Positions 1 to 8,098 are shown, counted from the stretch's first letter. The stretch: DNA of 64,000 nt from Mariprofundus sp. UBA1536 (GCA_002323245.1 DCPU01000016.1:1-64000), one strand, 5' to 3'. Numbers and translations: made by a program. The notes: generated from the sequence alone by a model not told the origin.

Positions 1-170
1 CAATGCTTAACCGGACAGTAGTGTAAAGCTATCAAGTTGTGTTTAGTTGGTTGGCCATCGCTATTTTTAATTTCGATACTTTGCCCGTTGCTGGTGTCAG
101 TTATTTCAAAGGGAACACCATGAAGCCAAATTTTTTGGCCAACATTAAGCCACTTGGGTTGTTTACTCAT
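1..170 (-). CDS. TnsB-like transposase, N-terminal part (runs off left edge)
   Basis: The reading frame starts at the ATG complementary to 168-170 and stays open to the window edge, giving 56 residues beginning MSKQPKWLNVGQKIWLHGVP. The start overlaps the end of the tnsA-like gene by 8 bp, the arrangement expected of tnsA-tnsB. The visible part is only a small N-terminal domain with no catalytic residues, so the TnsB call (DDE integrase partner of TnsA) rests on its position. A different transposon protein cannot be excluded. Confidence 0.55.
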   Translation of the reverse strand, partial: MSKQPKWLNVGQKIWLHGVPFEITDTSNGQSIEIKNSDGQPTKHNLIALHYCPVKH

Positions 171-801
171 GAGCAAATACCTTGATTACTGTATCGGAGT
201 CGAAAACTCCAAAAGGCTCTTCTATGAGTTTCCCAAGGCCAATGAGGTGAAGTAGATAACGATAATTTTCATCATTCCAATTCATGTTAGGGCAAATACT
301 CTCAAAAGCGATGTTGCTCGAAGTCTCGAATAGACTCATAAGGCTGCCTAATTTCTCATGGCTTAGTCCAGGGTGCATTAAATGGGGCAGAATAATATCC
401 GCACGAGCAAATAGAAGTGATTCTTTAATACTTTCGGTAACAATTTTAAAATCCCAATTGTGTTCGGTGCAATAATCATGGGCAGCAATAAATTTAGCTT
501 CTAATCTTGGGTCAGCTTTATCCAGTTCACTCTGTGATTTGGCTTCAAATAGTGTTTTTTGGCCATAAATATTTGTGGATAATACATCTGGTGTATATGT
601 GCCGAATTTACCGTTATAGGAGTAATCGATTTCCAAGGGTTGTTCGCAATAGGTGGAAACATATGGATCAACTTCCAGCACTTTTAATAAGTACTTTTCA
701 TTTAAAGATTCATACCTGACGAGTCGGCCAACTTTGTGACTATAAAAACGACCTCTGACGCCGCGTGTCCTGACTTTTGTTTTCCTTACTGGGTTTCCCA
801 T
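163..801 (-). CDS. tnsA: TnsA-like transposon endonuclease
   Basis: 212 residues matching the TnsA N-terminal endonuclease family, the PD-(D/E)xK enzyme that cuts the 5' ends of Tn7-like elements alongside TnsB. The expected acidic and lysine residues are visible: E31/E35 in the RYESLNE helix, D72 in YTPD and E86/K88 in LFEAK. Length is near the N-terminal catalytic core plus a short C-terminal region, shorter than the 273 residues of Tn7 TnsA. The next gene overlaps it by 8 bp. In Tn7 the tnsA promoter side faces the nearby transposon end, so an end could lie just right of 801; I did not find a convincing one. Confidence 0.75.
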   Translation of the reverse strand: MGNPVRKTKVRTRGVRGRFYSHKVGRLVRYESLNEKYLLKVLEVDPYVSTYCEQPLEIDYSYNGKFGTYTPDVLSTNIYGQKTLFEAKSQSELDKADPRLEAKFIAAHDYCTEHNWDFKIVTESIKESLLFARADIILPHLMHPGLSHEKLGSLMSLFETSSNIAFESICPNMNWNDENYRYLLHLIGLGKLIEEPFGVFDSDTVIKVFAHE

Positions 802-888
802 TGGAAAGTTATACTAATCAAACGTGGTCATTTCAATGGATTTCAAAGTGGATAAGGTAGCTTCTCGCTGATTTGCCAATGATATATG

Positions 889-914
889 GGAATTTGAGAA
901 AAACTAAAAATTCC
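889..914. repeat. AT-rich inverted repeat between tnsA and the methyltransferase
   Basis: GGAATTT at 889-895 and AAATTCC at 908-914 form a perfect 7-bp inverted repeat with a 12-nt loop. It lies in the 200-bp gap between two divergently transcribed genes, so an operator or part of a transposon end are both possible. The sequence does not decide between them. Confidence 0.35.
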
Positions 915-1002
915 AAAAGCTTAATTTTTGCCCTACCCTATGCATAAGGGATGAATCATTAGGCGCATAATTTTATGACTACATTAAAAACAGGGTGGTA
1001 TT

Positions 1003-3750
1003 TTGAACGCAGTTGAGATTGAAGAGGCGATATCACAATTAGCTGAGCAAGAGTTTGATTATGAGGAATTTCCTTTTTTATTCTTAGAAGCTTTTGGAAA
1101 CAAGAAAACCACGATTAATCGCTTAAAAGGTTCTGCAAACAAGTCAGATGTTGAGGGAGGTGTGCTTCAGTATAACAATATCCACATGGCGACTTGCCCT
1201 GCTGGTGAAGTGAAGAAAACACTAGATGCCCTTCGTGAAAGTAAAGCAACAGCAAAACAAAAAGCTAAATTTATCCTTGCTACTGATGGTGTGGATTTCC
1301 AAGCCGAAGAGTTGTCCAATGGCGAAGTTGTTGCGTGTGATTTTCAAGATTTCCCAAATCACTTCGGTTTCTTTCTCGCGCTAGCGGGTATAAGCACTGT
1401 CCAACAAATCCGTGAAAGCTCGTTTGATATTCGGGCTACCAGCCGCCTCAACAAACTTTATATTGAGCTTTTACAAAGCAACCCTGATTGGAGCGGTTCT
1501 GAACGCCGCCACGATATGAACCACTTTATGGCGCGGCTGATTTTCTGCTTCTTTGCTGAGGATACCGACATCTTCAATGGCGATAATCTGTTTACCGCCA
1601 CCATCGAACAAATGAGCGCGAAAGACTCCTCCAACACCCATGAGGTGATCAGTGAAATCTTCCGCGCCATGAACACCAAAAAAGCAGATCGCAAAAGCGC
1701 CGGCATTCGCTCATGGGCAGATAGCTTCCCCTATGTGAACGGCGGGCTGTTTTCCGGCAGCCCCCTTACTGACAAAATAGAGGTACCGCGCCTCACCAGG
1801 ATTGCGCGCTCCTATCTGCTGCATGTTGGCACACTGGACTGGAAACAGATCAACCCCGATATCTTCGGCTCCATGATTCAGGCCGTAGCCGATGACGAAG
1901 AGCGCGGCGCACTGGGCATGCACTACACCAGCGTGCCCAATATCCTGAAGGTGCTCAATCCGCTGTTTCTCGATGATCTGCATGATCAATTAGAGCAAGC
2001 AGGCGATAACCCCAGAAAGCTGCTAAACCTGCGCAAGCGCATCGCCAGCATTCGCGTGTTTGACCCGGCCTGCGGCTCAGGCAATTTTCTGGTGATTGCC
2101 TACAAGCAGATGCGCGAAATCGAGGCAGAGATCAACAGGCGTCGCGGCGAGAAAGGCCGCCAAAGCGATATTCCATTGACGAATTTTCGTGGGATTGAAC
2201 TGCGGGATTTTCCAGCGGAGATTGCACGGCTGGCACTGATTATTGCCGAGTATCAGTGCGATGTGGTCTACAGAGGCCAAAAAGAAGCCCTGGCGGTATT
2301 TTTGCCATTGGATGCACAAAACTGGATCACGCAAGGCAATGCGCTGCAAATAGACTGGCTGTCGGTTTGCCCACCAACCGGCACAGCCGTAAAAATGCTT
2401 GGCGATGATCTGTTTAGTGCACCAACAAATCAGGCAGAGGTAGATTTTGAAAATGAAGGGGGAGAGACCTACATCTGTGGCAATCCACCGTATATAGGAC
2501 GACGAAACCAAAATAAAGAGCAAAAATTGGATTTAAAGAAATTGCTTTCTTCCGAAATAAAATCTAGTGCCTCATTGGATTATGTATTTGGATGGATAGA
2601 AAAGGCTTCTGAATATGTTGCGAGAAACGAAGCTGAATTTGCTTTTGTAACTACGAATTCTGTTTCTCAGGGAACGCAAATACCCATATATTGGCCGCAT
2701 CTATTTTCTAAAGGTCTGGAAATAAATTTTGCACACCGATCATTCAAGTGGAGTAATAACGCATCCAATAATGCAGGCGTAACTTGCGTTATTCTAGGAG
2801 TAGGAAAACCTAACGCACGAAAAACCATCTTTGAAGACGATCATCAGCAAGAGGTGGAAACAATAAACCCCTATCTTTTACCATCAAAAGTTCAAGTAGT
2901 CACAACCTCAAGTTATCAAATTAGCGGTTTGTCTAAAATGAATTACGGAAATCTTCCTGGAGATGGAAACCATCTAACGCTAACGAAATTTGAGAGAGAC
3001 AGCTTGCTTTCAGAGAATCCTGAGTTGGGTAGCATGGTGATCCCGCTTTATGGTGCCCAAGAGTTTATTAGAGGGCTGTTACGTTATTGCTTATGGATTG
3101 ATGATGAAGAATTGCCTATGGCGATGAAAAACCTTTTTATCAAAGGGCGCATAGAAAAGGTCAGGGAAACGAGAGAGAACAGCAAAGACTCAAGTTATAA
3201 CTCCCTAGCCAATCGACCTCATCAATTTCGTGACAGAAATCTTGCTAAAAATTTGACGATACTTGTTCCTACAGTTTGTTCTGAAAGCCGAGAATATCTA
3301 CCTACAGCTATTTATGGTGGCCGCACAGGCACAACAAACCAAGCCTATGCTCTTTACGATGCCCCCTTGTGGAATATGGCACTACTTGCTTCACGCCTGC
3401 ATCTTGTTTGGATTGCCACTGTCTGCGGAAAACTGGAAACACGTTTACGTTACTCGAACACAATGGGCTGGAACACCTTCCCCGTTCCCAAACTCACCGA
3501 AAAAAACAAACAAGACCTCACCCGCTGCGCCGAAGATATTCTGCTCGCCCGTGAAGCCCATTTCCCCGCCACAATCGCCGACCTCTACGCCCCAGAAAAA
3601 ATGCCAGAAAATCTGCGCCATGCGCATGAACGCAATGACGAAGTGCTGGAACGCATCTACATCGGCCGCCGCTTTAAGAATGATACAGAGCGCCTGGAAA
3701 AGCTGTTCGAGCTCTATACCAAAATGACGAAGGACAAAGGCAGGTCATGA
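1003..3750 (+). CDS. DNA adenine-N6 methyltransferase, YeeA/MmeI-like
   Basis: 915 residues. The SAM-binding motif FDPACGSGNFL lies near residue 353 and the amino-methyltransferase motif NPPYIG near 492, with the intervening block GIELRDFPAEIARLALIIAEYQ typical of the MmeI/YeeA group. No PD-(D/E)xK nuclease is obvious in the N-terminus, so I read it as a modification subunit with its own target-recognition C-terminus. Translation probably starts at TTG 1003, placed 5 nt after AGGGTGG and giving MNAVEIEEAI. It overlaps the next gene by 4 bp. The helicase at 10847 and GIY-YIG protein at 12897 would complete a Bacillus YeeABC-like set; that link is inference from family pairing. Confidence 0.82.
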   Translation: MNAVEIEEAISQLAEQEFDYEEFPFLFLEAFGNKKTTINRLKGSANKSDVEGGVLQYNNIHMATCPAGEVKKTLDALRESKATAKQKAKFILATDGVDFQAEELSNGEVVACDFQDFPNHFGFFLALAGISTVQQIRESSFDIRATSRLNKLYIELLQSNPDWSGSERRHDMNHFMARLIFCFFAEDTDIFNGDNLFTATIEQMSAKDSSNTHEVISEIFRAMNTKKADRKSAGIRSWADSFPYVNGGLFSGSPLTDKIEVPRLTRIARSYLLHVGTLDWKQINPDIFGSMIQAVADDEERGALGMHYTSVPNILKVLNPLFLDDLHDQLEQAGDNPRKLLNLRKRIASIRVFDPACGSGNFLVIAYKQMREIEAEINRRRGEKGRQSDIPLTNFRGIELRDFPAEIARLALIIAEYQCDVVYRGQKEALAVFLPLDAQNWITQGNALQIDWLSVCPPTGTAVKMLGDDLFSAPTNQAEVDFENEGGETYICGNPPYIGRRNQNKEQKLDLKKLLSSEIKSSASLDYVFGWIEKASEYVARNEAEFAFVTTNSVSQGTQIPIYWPHLFSKGLEINFAHRSFKWSNNASNNAGVTCVILGVGKPNARKTIFEDDHQQEVETINPYLLPSKVQVVTTSSYQISGLSKMNYGNLPGDGNHLTLTKFERDSLLSENPELGSMVIPLYGAQEFIRGLLRYCLWIDDEELPMAMKNLFIKGRIEKVRETRENSKDSSYNSLANRPHQFRDRNLAKNLTILVPTVCSESREYLPTAIYGGRTGTTNQAYALYDAPLWNMALLASRLHLVWIATVCGKLETRLRYSNTMGWNTFPVPKLTEKNKQDLTRCAEDILLAREAHFPATIADLYAPEKMPENLRHAHERNDEVLERIYIGRRFKNDTERLEKLFELYTKMTKDKGRS

Positions 3751-4577
3751 GTAGCCTTACCGATGTAGAGAAACGCTATCTCGAAAACTTGCTCGGCATG
3801 CAGAGTGGCTATGTACTGGATTACTCTGATGCAACTTTTGGGGAGTTTTTTAGCCGTTATAAGACAGACATTCACGGGAAGAAATATCAAACCTACGGCA
3901 CTTCTAAGGCCAAGAAGATGAGGGCTTTTTGGGAACAGGAAGCTGATCCCTTGGTCGGCCAAGTTCTTTCGGAAATGCTTGATTCATACGAGGCGGATTG
4001 CGACCTGAATGGTCGAGAAGTTGATGCTGCTGTTCTTAAAAAGGCGCGTGATATTGTTTCAAGGCTCGCTGGAAAATCTGCGCCGCCTGAATCGGCTCAG
4101 TCCGATGATGAGTTTCTCCATCGTGAGTTCTCTATTCCCAACATTCAGAAACTACCCATAGAGACACAGGCCGTGCCTATCATTGAAAGTCGCCTTAAAG
4201 AAGCGCGCGCAGCAATGGGAGCCAAAGCATATCTGTCGGTGATCTTCCTTTGTGGAAGCGTGCTTGAAGCTGTCCTACTTGGTGCCGCTCAAAAAGAACC
4301 GTCTCGTTTTAATCGAGCTATTGCCAGCCCAAAAGCTGCTGATGGCACTGTAAAACGTTTCCATGAGTGGAGCCTTTCTCAGTTTATTGATGTGGCTTGT
4401 GAGATTGGGTTGCTTAAACCTGATGTGAAGAAGTTCAGCCACGGGCTGCGGGATTTCCGGAACTACATCCACCCATATGAACAAATGGTTTCCGGCTTCA
4501 CGCCGGATGAACATACAGCGAAGGTCTGCTTTCAAGTGCTAAAAGCCGCTCTGGCTAGCGTTGCTGGGGAAAGATGA
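3747..4577 (+). CDS. AbiJ-like protein with probable HEPN domain
   Basis: 276 residues, starting inside the methyltransferase stop (ATGA). The first about 75 residues (VLDYSDATFGEFF ... SKAKKMRAFW) resemble the small N-terminal domains of AbiJ-type abortive-infection proteins. The C-terminus contains LRDFRNYIHP near residues 234-243, which fits the R-x(4-6)-H motif of HEPN ribonucleases or their inactive relatives. Translational coupling to the methyltransferase suggests it belongs to the same defence operon. Function beyond a probable RNA-targeting or abortive role cannot be read from the sequence. Confidence 0.6.
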   Translation: MSSLTDVEKRYLENLLGMQSGYVLDYSDATFGEFFSRYKTDIHGKKYQTYGTSKAKKMRAFWEQEADPLVGQVLSEMLDSYEADCDLNGREVDAAVLKKARDIVSRLAGKSAPPESAQSDDEFLHREFSIPNIQKLPIETQAVPIIESRLKEARAAMGAKAYLSVIFLCGSVLEAVLLGAAQKEPSRFNRAIASPKAADGTVKRFHEWSLSQFIDVACEIGLLKPDVKKFSHGLRDFRNYIHPYEQMVSGFTPDEHTAKVCFQVLKAALASVAGER

Positions 4578-4699
4578 TGGAAACGGATCATTCAATTCGT
4601 CACACGGTACTTGACGGCCTTACCTTGCAGTATATTGTTCGCCGCGCTAAAGTTAATATATATGTTAACCGATATGCTATAGCGAAGGGTAGCGTATGA
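4574..4699 (+). CDS. Candidate 41-residue ORF bridging two operons
   Basis: This frame begins MMETDHSIRHTVLDGLTLQY. Its ATG overlaps the stop of the upstream HEPN gene (ATGATG at 4574-4579) and its TGA overlaps the ATG of the downstream toxin (ATGA at 4696-4699). Both junctions have the 4-bp overlap geometry seen elsewhere in this island, which favours real translation. I recognise no domain, and no strong ribosome-binding site stands apart from coding sequence. It may simply be a read-through that keeps the toxin coupled to the upstream genes. Confidence 0.35.
   Translation: MMETDHSIRHTVLDGLTLQYIVRRAKVNIYVNRYAIAKGSV
4625..4669 (+). promoter_or_regulatory. Candidate promoter and operator of the TAC operon
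   Basis: GTTAATATATATGTTAAC at 4652-4669 is an 18-bp palindrome with one mismatched pair, 27 bp before the toxin start. It follows weak sigma-70-like boxes, TTGCAG (4625) and TAAAGT (4648) with a 17-nt spacer. HigA-type antitoxins usually repress their own promoter through such sites. The boxes are poor matches, so the palindrome is the stronger part of this call. Confidence 0.4.
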
Positions 4700-5121
4700 A
4701 GCTAAGCATTAAAGGATCTCGCTTAACCGTACGCTTTGTAGAAGATGATGACTCGATGGAGAACTGGAACGAGCTACCGTCATGGAAAGAGGCGGCAGCA
4801 ATATGGCAAGAAAAAGACAGATGCAAGGACACGCAGATTGAAAAGGCTTACGTTCAGTTGCATATAAAGATGCAACGAATGGCTAATGGGGCACGGCTAC
4901 GCAATCCTGACCATTTTAATACTGAGGCTGATCTTCCTGACAAGAAAAAATTCTATGCAATCAAACAAGGGAAGATGCGGGCATATGGGTGGTTTTCAAA
5001 TGCAGAAAAGGGTGTGTTTATCATTAGTCATTTTGCCTGTAAAAAAGGCCGGAAATTAGCCCCCGCAGACACCAGGCGAGTGGTGGATAACTGGGAAGCA
5101 ATTGAAAGAGGTGGACTATGA
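4696..5121 (+). CDS. higB: HigB/RelE-like toxin of a toxin-antitoxin-chaperone operon
   Basis: 141 residues. The C-terminal block KKFYAIKQGKMRAYGWFS ... GVFIISHFACKKGRKL fits the RelE/HigB fold, whose members are ribosome-dependent mRNA interferases. Its stop overlaps the next start by ATGA, and a HTH antitoxin and a SecB-like protein follow in the same pattern, matching the TAC order known from Mycobacterium Rv1955-Rv1957. The N-terminal about 60 residues are longer than in minimal RelE toxins. The toxin call depends on both motif and operon context. Confidence 0.75.
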   Translation: MKLSIKGSRLTVRFVEDDDSMENWNELPSWKEAAAIWQEKDRCKDTQIEKAYVQLHIKMQRMANGARLRNPDHFNTEADLPDKKKFYAIKQGKMRAYGWFSNAEKGVFIISHFACKKGRKLAPADTRRVVDNWEAIERGGL

Positions 5122-5525
5122 GTAATTATTTCGAAGATTGGAAAAACGAAAGTGTAGATAGACAGCGCCTTGTTGTTGAAGAGTCGTTCATTCTGGATGT
5201 AACCGAAGAGATTCATGCACAGATGGAGCAGTTGGGAGTAAGCCGTGCCCAATTGGCCGAACGCATGGGGAAGAGCAAAGCTTATGTATCACAACTCCTG
5301 AGTGGCAGCAGAAACATGACTCTGCGTTCCTTGGCCGATATTAGCTTTGCGTTGGAGCTGGATGCTCCAAAAGTTGTTTTTGAGAGGGCTAACGCCTCTG
5401 CCTCCAACGGTGATTGGCAGCACTCCGACAACGTAGTGCGCATGTCCGACTACCATGCCAGAGGTGGGTCAATCGAAGTCATTGAAAGCGCAAACGATAA
5501 CGACTGCTGGCGGGCAGCTCTATGA
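5118..5525 (+). CDS. higA: HigA-like Xre-family antitoxin
   Basis: 135 residues with an Xre helix-turn-helix near residues 35-75 (SRAQLAERMGKSKAYVSQLL) followed by an LxLxL-type tail and a C-terminal extension of about 45 residues. In TAC systems a C-terminal segment of the antitoxin is the chaperone-addiction region that makes it unstable without the SecB-like partner; the extension here could serve this. It overlaps the toxin and the chaperone gene by 4 bp on each side, so all three are probably made from one transcript. Confidence 0.78.
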   Translation: MSNYFEDWKNESVDRQRLVVEESFILDVTEEIHAQMEQLGVSRAQLAERMGKSKAYVSQLLSGSRNMTLRSLADISFALELDAPKVVFERANASASNGDWQHSDNVVRMSDYHARGGSIEVIESANDNDCWRAAL

Positions 5526-6001
5526 ACAAAGAGCTATTGAAACAAGCTGCCGAGGTGCTGACTCCTGTCGGGGTCTTCCTAAGAAGCTCGAATGTTTACA
5601 CGCACCCGGATTTTCATCCGCAACACAATAATGGTGAGCTTCAGGTGCAGTATAAATCCAAGGCAATCGGCGAATGTAAATTATTGGGTACAGAAGAAAG
5701 CCAGAGCTTCATGGCTTTTCAGTATGAGGCTGGCGTTCGTCTGGTCGATGAGTCAATCGATGAAAAGGATGACGCATATGTTCGGGCGGAAATCCTTGCT
5801 GTATTTGCATCAGAATATCAGTTGAAGGAACCGGAAGCATTTGATGAAGCGGCCATGTCTGAGTTTCTCAATTGTAATGTGCGATTTCATGTATGGCCGT
5901 TCTGGCGTGAATATTTGCAATCGACCTGCACACGCATGGGGTTGCCGGTGATTCCGCTCCCGCACCATTTCCGCCCGCAGGAATCTGAAAATAAAGAATG
6001 A
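5522..6001 (+). CDS. SecB-like chaperone of the TAC operon
   Basis: 159 residues. The C-terminal stretch FLNCNVRFHVWPFWREYLQS followed by TRMGLPVIPLPH matches the C-terminal half of SecB (…WPYWRE…TRMGLPPLxLP). SecB is a cytosolic export chaperone; stand-alone SecB-like proteins in TAC operons instead protect the antitoxin from aggregation and proteolysis. Position directly after higB-higA with an ATGA overlap supports that role. The host would have its own housekeeping secB elsewhere. The gene ends where the repeat-rich segment begins. Confidence 0.78.
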   Translation: MNKELLKQAAEVLTPVGVFLRSSNVYTHPDFHPQHNNGELQVQYKSKAIGECKLLGTEESQSFMAFQYEAGVRLVDESIDEKDDAYVRAEILAVFASEYQLKEPEAFDEAAMSEFLNCNVRFHVWPFWREYLQSTCTRMGLPVIPLPHHFRPQESENKE

Positions 6002-6308
6002 TGGTGCCTGGTCTTGAATTGTGCGCGGGGAGATGGCGAGGGCAGGTGTGCATATGACGGATAAAGAGGATGCGGCGGTATACAAAGACAAAGCCATCGC
6101 AATTCTTAACTATCGCTTTCGCGCTATCAAAATTGGTCTTCTTGCGCTGGAAAAGCAGGCCTCTTGGGGAAAGCGGTGCCGGGAAAGCGGTGCCTGGTCT
6201 TGCATGGCGCATAGGAGGTGACATTGTAGCGGAAAGCGGTGCCTGGTCTTGAATTGTGCATGAGAGGCTGTTGACGAAGTTCACTGAGAAGAGGCTGGAG
6301 GAGGCAAC
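6002..6308. repeat. REP-like repeat cluster
   Basis: This gap carries several copies of a motif built on GTGCCTGGTCTTG, at about 6003, 6194 and 6238. Two are followed by AATTGTGC and one by CATGGCGCATAGGAGGTGACA. Close relatives lie at about 9080 and 9214, and in reverse at about 17866. Such motifs commonly accompany REP-associated tyrosine transposases, fragments of which occur at 15523 and 17854. I see no gene here; the short open frames are repeat-derived. Confidence 0.6.
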
Positions 6309-6337
6309 ATGAAGTTCGAAGTCTATTGCGACGAAAG
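6246..6337. repeat. 92-bp direct repeat, copy A
   Basis: These 92 bp recur at 9218-9309 with the same length and, by eye, one mismatch (A at 6307, G at 9279). The repeat includes the first codons of a gene beginning MKFEVYCDE, after which the two copies diverge. The two copies bracket the DUF1828 and reverse-transcriptase genes in direct orientation. Confidence 0.85.
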
Positions 6338-6488
6338 TCGCCGCGTGAGTACGAAGAAAATCGACAGCATGAGCATCAAAAGCAGTATGATGACTCAAAC
6401 AAAAAAAGCCTCCGATAAAACCGGGGCGATTCTGGGAGGGGGAATGCGCGAAACAAGCCCCCGTTGCTCTCATGATTTGTCGGAGTAG
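6309..6488 (+). pseudogene. Remnant of a DUF3800-type gene fused to unrelated sequence
   Basis: An open frame of 59 codons starts MKFEVYCDES after GGAGGAGGCAAC. This N-terminus is typical of DUF3800 proteins, whose first strand carries the acidic residues of an RNase H-like fold. After ten residues the match ends and the rest is unrelated. I read it as the stump of a gene truncated by rearrangement at the repeat. It is unlikely to make a working protein. Confidence 0.5.
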
Positions 6489-6569
6489 ATTTCGCAAAAT
6501 CTGGATATCTCCAAATATTTTGCAATTTTCCATCTCACTGACAAAGTATCGAAGGAGGCAGGAGGGGCG

Positions 6570-7031
6570 ATGAATTTCGATAATCTTTCGAACACCGATT
6601 TGGATCATCTCCGAACCCTGGAAAAACGAGTGACCAACCCCGGAGCACGTTGGGCCGACAAGCCGGGGCACCGCCAGCGTAATCTCAAGGTTGCCAGCGA
6701 CAGGTATCAGTTCGAACTTTATCAGCGACAAAACCTGAATGATGAATCCGATTTTTCGTGCGGGTTGAGAGTCATCAAACCGGATGGTACCTCTCTCACG
6801 CTCTGCCGCTATAATGGCAGCAGCCATGCGCATGGTGATATCGACTATCGGTGTCATATACATAAGGCTACTGCCGAGGAGATTGCCGCTGGTCGCAAGC
6901 CGGAAGGATATGCCGACGAGACGGATCGTTATGAAACCCTTCGCGGCGCAACCCATTGCATCATGCTCGACTGTAATATTACAGGATTTAATGATTTTGA
7001 AGCCGATCAGCCCAATCTGTTTCAGGCATAA
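6570..7031 (+). CDS. Conserved hypothetical protein, partner of DUF1828 protein
   Basis: 153 residues starting MNFDNLSNTDLDHLRTLEKR after a strong GGAGGGG site. The middle part (FSCGLRVIKPDGTSLTLCRY, then NGSSHAHGDIDYRCHIH) is rich in strands and histidines and resembles small uncharacterised proteins that pair with DUF1828 genes; I recall a DUF6978-type name but cannot verify it. The next gene follows after 11 bp with its own Shine-Dalgarno, so the two look like an operon. A toxin-antitoxin or defence role is only suggested by context. Confidence 0.6.
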   Translation: MNFDNLSNTDLDHLRTLEKRVTNPGARWADKPGHRQRNLKVASDRYQFELYQRQNLNDESDFSCGLRVIKPDGTSLTLCRYNGSSHAHGDIDYRCHIHKATAEEIAAGRKPEGYADETDRYETLRGATHCIMLDCNITGFNDFEADQPNLFQA

Positions 7032-7042
7032 AGGAGGGCGCA

Positions 7043-7819
7043 ATGTTGAATATTGATGAAAAGTCGCTATGTGCCCAGCTATGTGCCAATGTGACGGTGG
7101 TTGCCCGACCAAACAACAAGCTCATGCTGAAAACGCCCTTTCACTACCCCGATGGTGATCACTATCCGATCTATCTTGAGGAGACGGCGACTGGCGGCGT
7201 GCGTATCAGCGATGGCGGCCATACCTTGATGCACCTGAGTTATGAGAACGACATCGACAAATTCTTTGAGGGCACTCGCAGCGTGATCATGTCCCAGGTT
7301 GTAGCTCAGGATCGTGTTGGCTACAACGAATCGACCGGAGAGTTTTTTGTCGAATCTACAGTCGATCAGATGGCCGAATCCGTGTTCCGGCTCGGTCAGT
7401 CGCTGACTCGCATTTATGATCTGACATTCCTCAATCGCTCGCATGTGGCCTCGACATTCTATGACGACCTGAAAGAGTCGATCACAGCGCTGGTGCCCGA
7501 AGAGCGGGTGAAGCGGAACTATGTCATCCCCGGCCTGCCGGGCGGGGATAATTACCCGGTAGATTTCTGCATCGAGACGCAGCGCATGCCGCTGTTTCTC
7601 TATGGCGTGCCGAACCGGGACAAGGCTCGACTGACCACCATCTTTTTGCAGTATCTGATCCAGCACGATGTCGAATTCGATTCACTGCTGGTGTTCGAGG
7701 ATCAGCAGGAGATTCCGCGCGCCGATCTGGCTCGCCTCTCCAACGTGGGCGGCGAGATGATTGCCTCGCTCAATGCCGAGGATGATTTCCGCAGAAAGCT
7801 GATGCGCCGTGTAGCCTGA
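7043..7819 (+). CDS. DUF1828/DUF1829 domain protein
   Basis: 258 residues. The N-terminal domain with GGVRISDGGHTLMHLSYEND matches DUF1828, and the C-terminal half (LPGGDNYPVDFCIE ... LTTIFLQYLIQHDVEFDSLLVF) matches DUF1829, a fold distantly like restriction-type nucleases. An AAGGAGG site precedes the ATG by 7 bases. Proteins of this architecture are frequent in mobile and defence regions, but no biochemical role is firmly known to me. It is followed by the candidate structured RNA and the reverse transcriptase. Confidence 0.7.
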   Translation: MLNIDEKSLCAQLCANVTVVARPNNKLMLKTPFHYPDGDHYPIYLEETATGGVRISDGGHTLMHLSYENDIDKFFEGTRSVIMSQVVAQDRVGYNESTGEFFVESTVDQMAESVFRLGQSLTRIYDLTFLNRSHVASTFYDDLKESITALVPEERVKRNYVIPGLPGGDNYPVDFCIETQRMPLFLYGVPNRDKARLTTIFLQYLIQHDVEFDSLLVFEDQQEIPRADLARLSNVGGEMIASLNAEDDFRRKLMRRVA

Positions 7820-7826
7820 AATGTGC

Positions 7827-7949
7827 CGGAGTAGCGATTCTTGAGCGCGGTATATTATGACTCCTCCTATGTTCTTGTAAGTGCCGAGATTTACATTTTG
7901 CAAAGGCAAGGTGTAACCTCCACATATCCGGCGATAGGCGGCTACTCCG
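7827..7949 (+). ncRNA. Candidate structured RNA for the retron-like reverse transcriptase
   Basis: CGGAGTAGC at 7827-7835 and GCTACTCCG at 7941-7949 are perfect 9-nt complements about 105 nt apart, like the a1/a2 repeats that close retron msr-msd RNAs. The left arm ends in TAGCGA, resembling the conserved region after a1 in Ec86 (TTAGCGA), where the branching guanosine sits. Inside are small hairpins, TGTAA/TTACA at about 7876-7895 and AGGT/ACCT at about 7909-7919. The reverse transcriptase starts 266 nt downstream. A clear long msd stem is not visible, so this is a hypothesis from geometry. Confidence 0.4.
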
Positions 7950-8098
7950 TCTACCTTCGTCATCGTCACTTTATGTGATTACATGTAGCATGATTGAGTA
8001 TGACTCTATGACGCGTATTCAGTGTAGCTCTTTGTTGGTTTTGTGCCATGCGCTCTGCGCTAGGTTCGCCGGAAATAAGATGATGAAGAGGTAATGGA
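7950..8098. other. Leader region before the small peptide and reverse transcriptase
   Basis: No gene seen. Weak promoter-like boxes TTGAGT (7994) and TATTCA (8016) are 16 nt apart. Small palindromes occur (ATGTGATTACAT at 7973-7984, GAGTATGACTC at 7996-8006). An AAGAGG ribosome-binding site at 8086-8091 serves the following 39-codon ORF. Confidence 0.3.

Noticed and set aside
802..1002. Tn7-like transposon end
   Set aside because: Apart from a short inverted repeat and two ATTTCAA strings, I found no array of repeated binding sites or terminal TGT/ACA with a target duplication.
5868..7112. 414-codon open frame on the minus strand across the repeat region
   Set aside because: It is antisense to the SecB-like, DUF1828-partner and repeat sequences, and its translation shows no domain.
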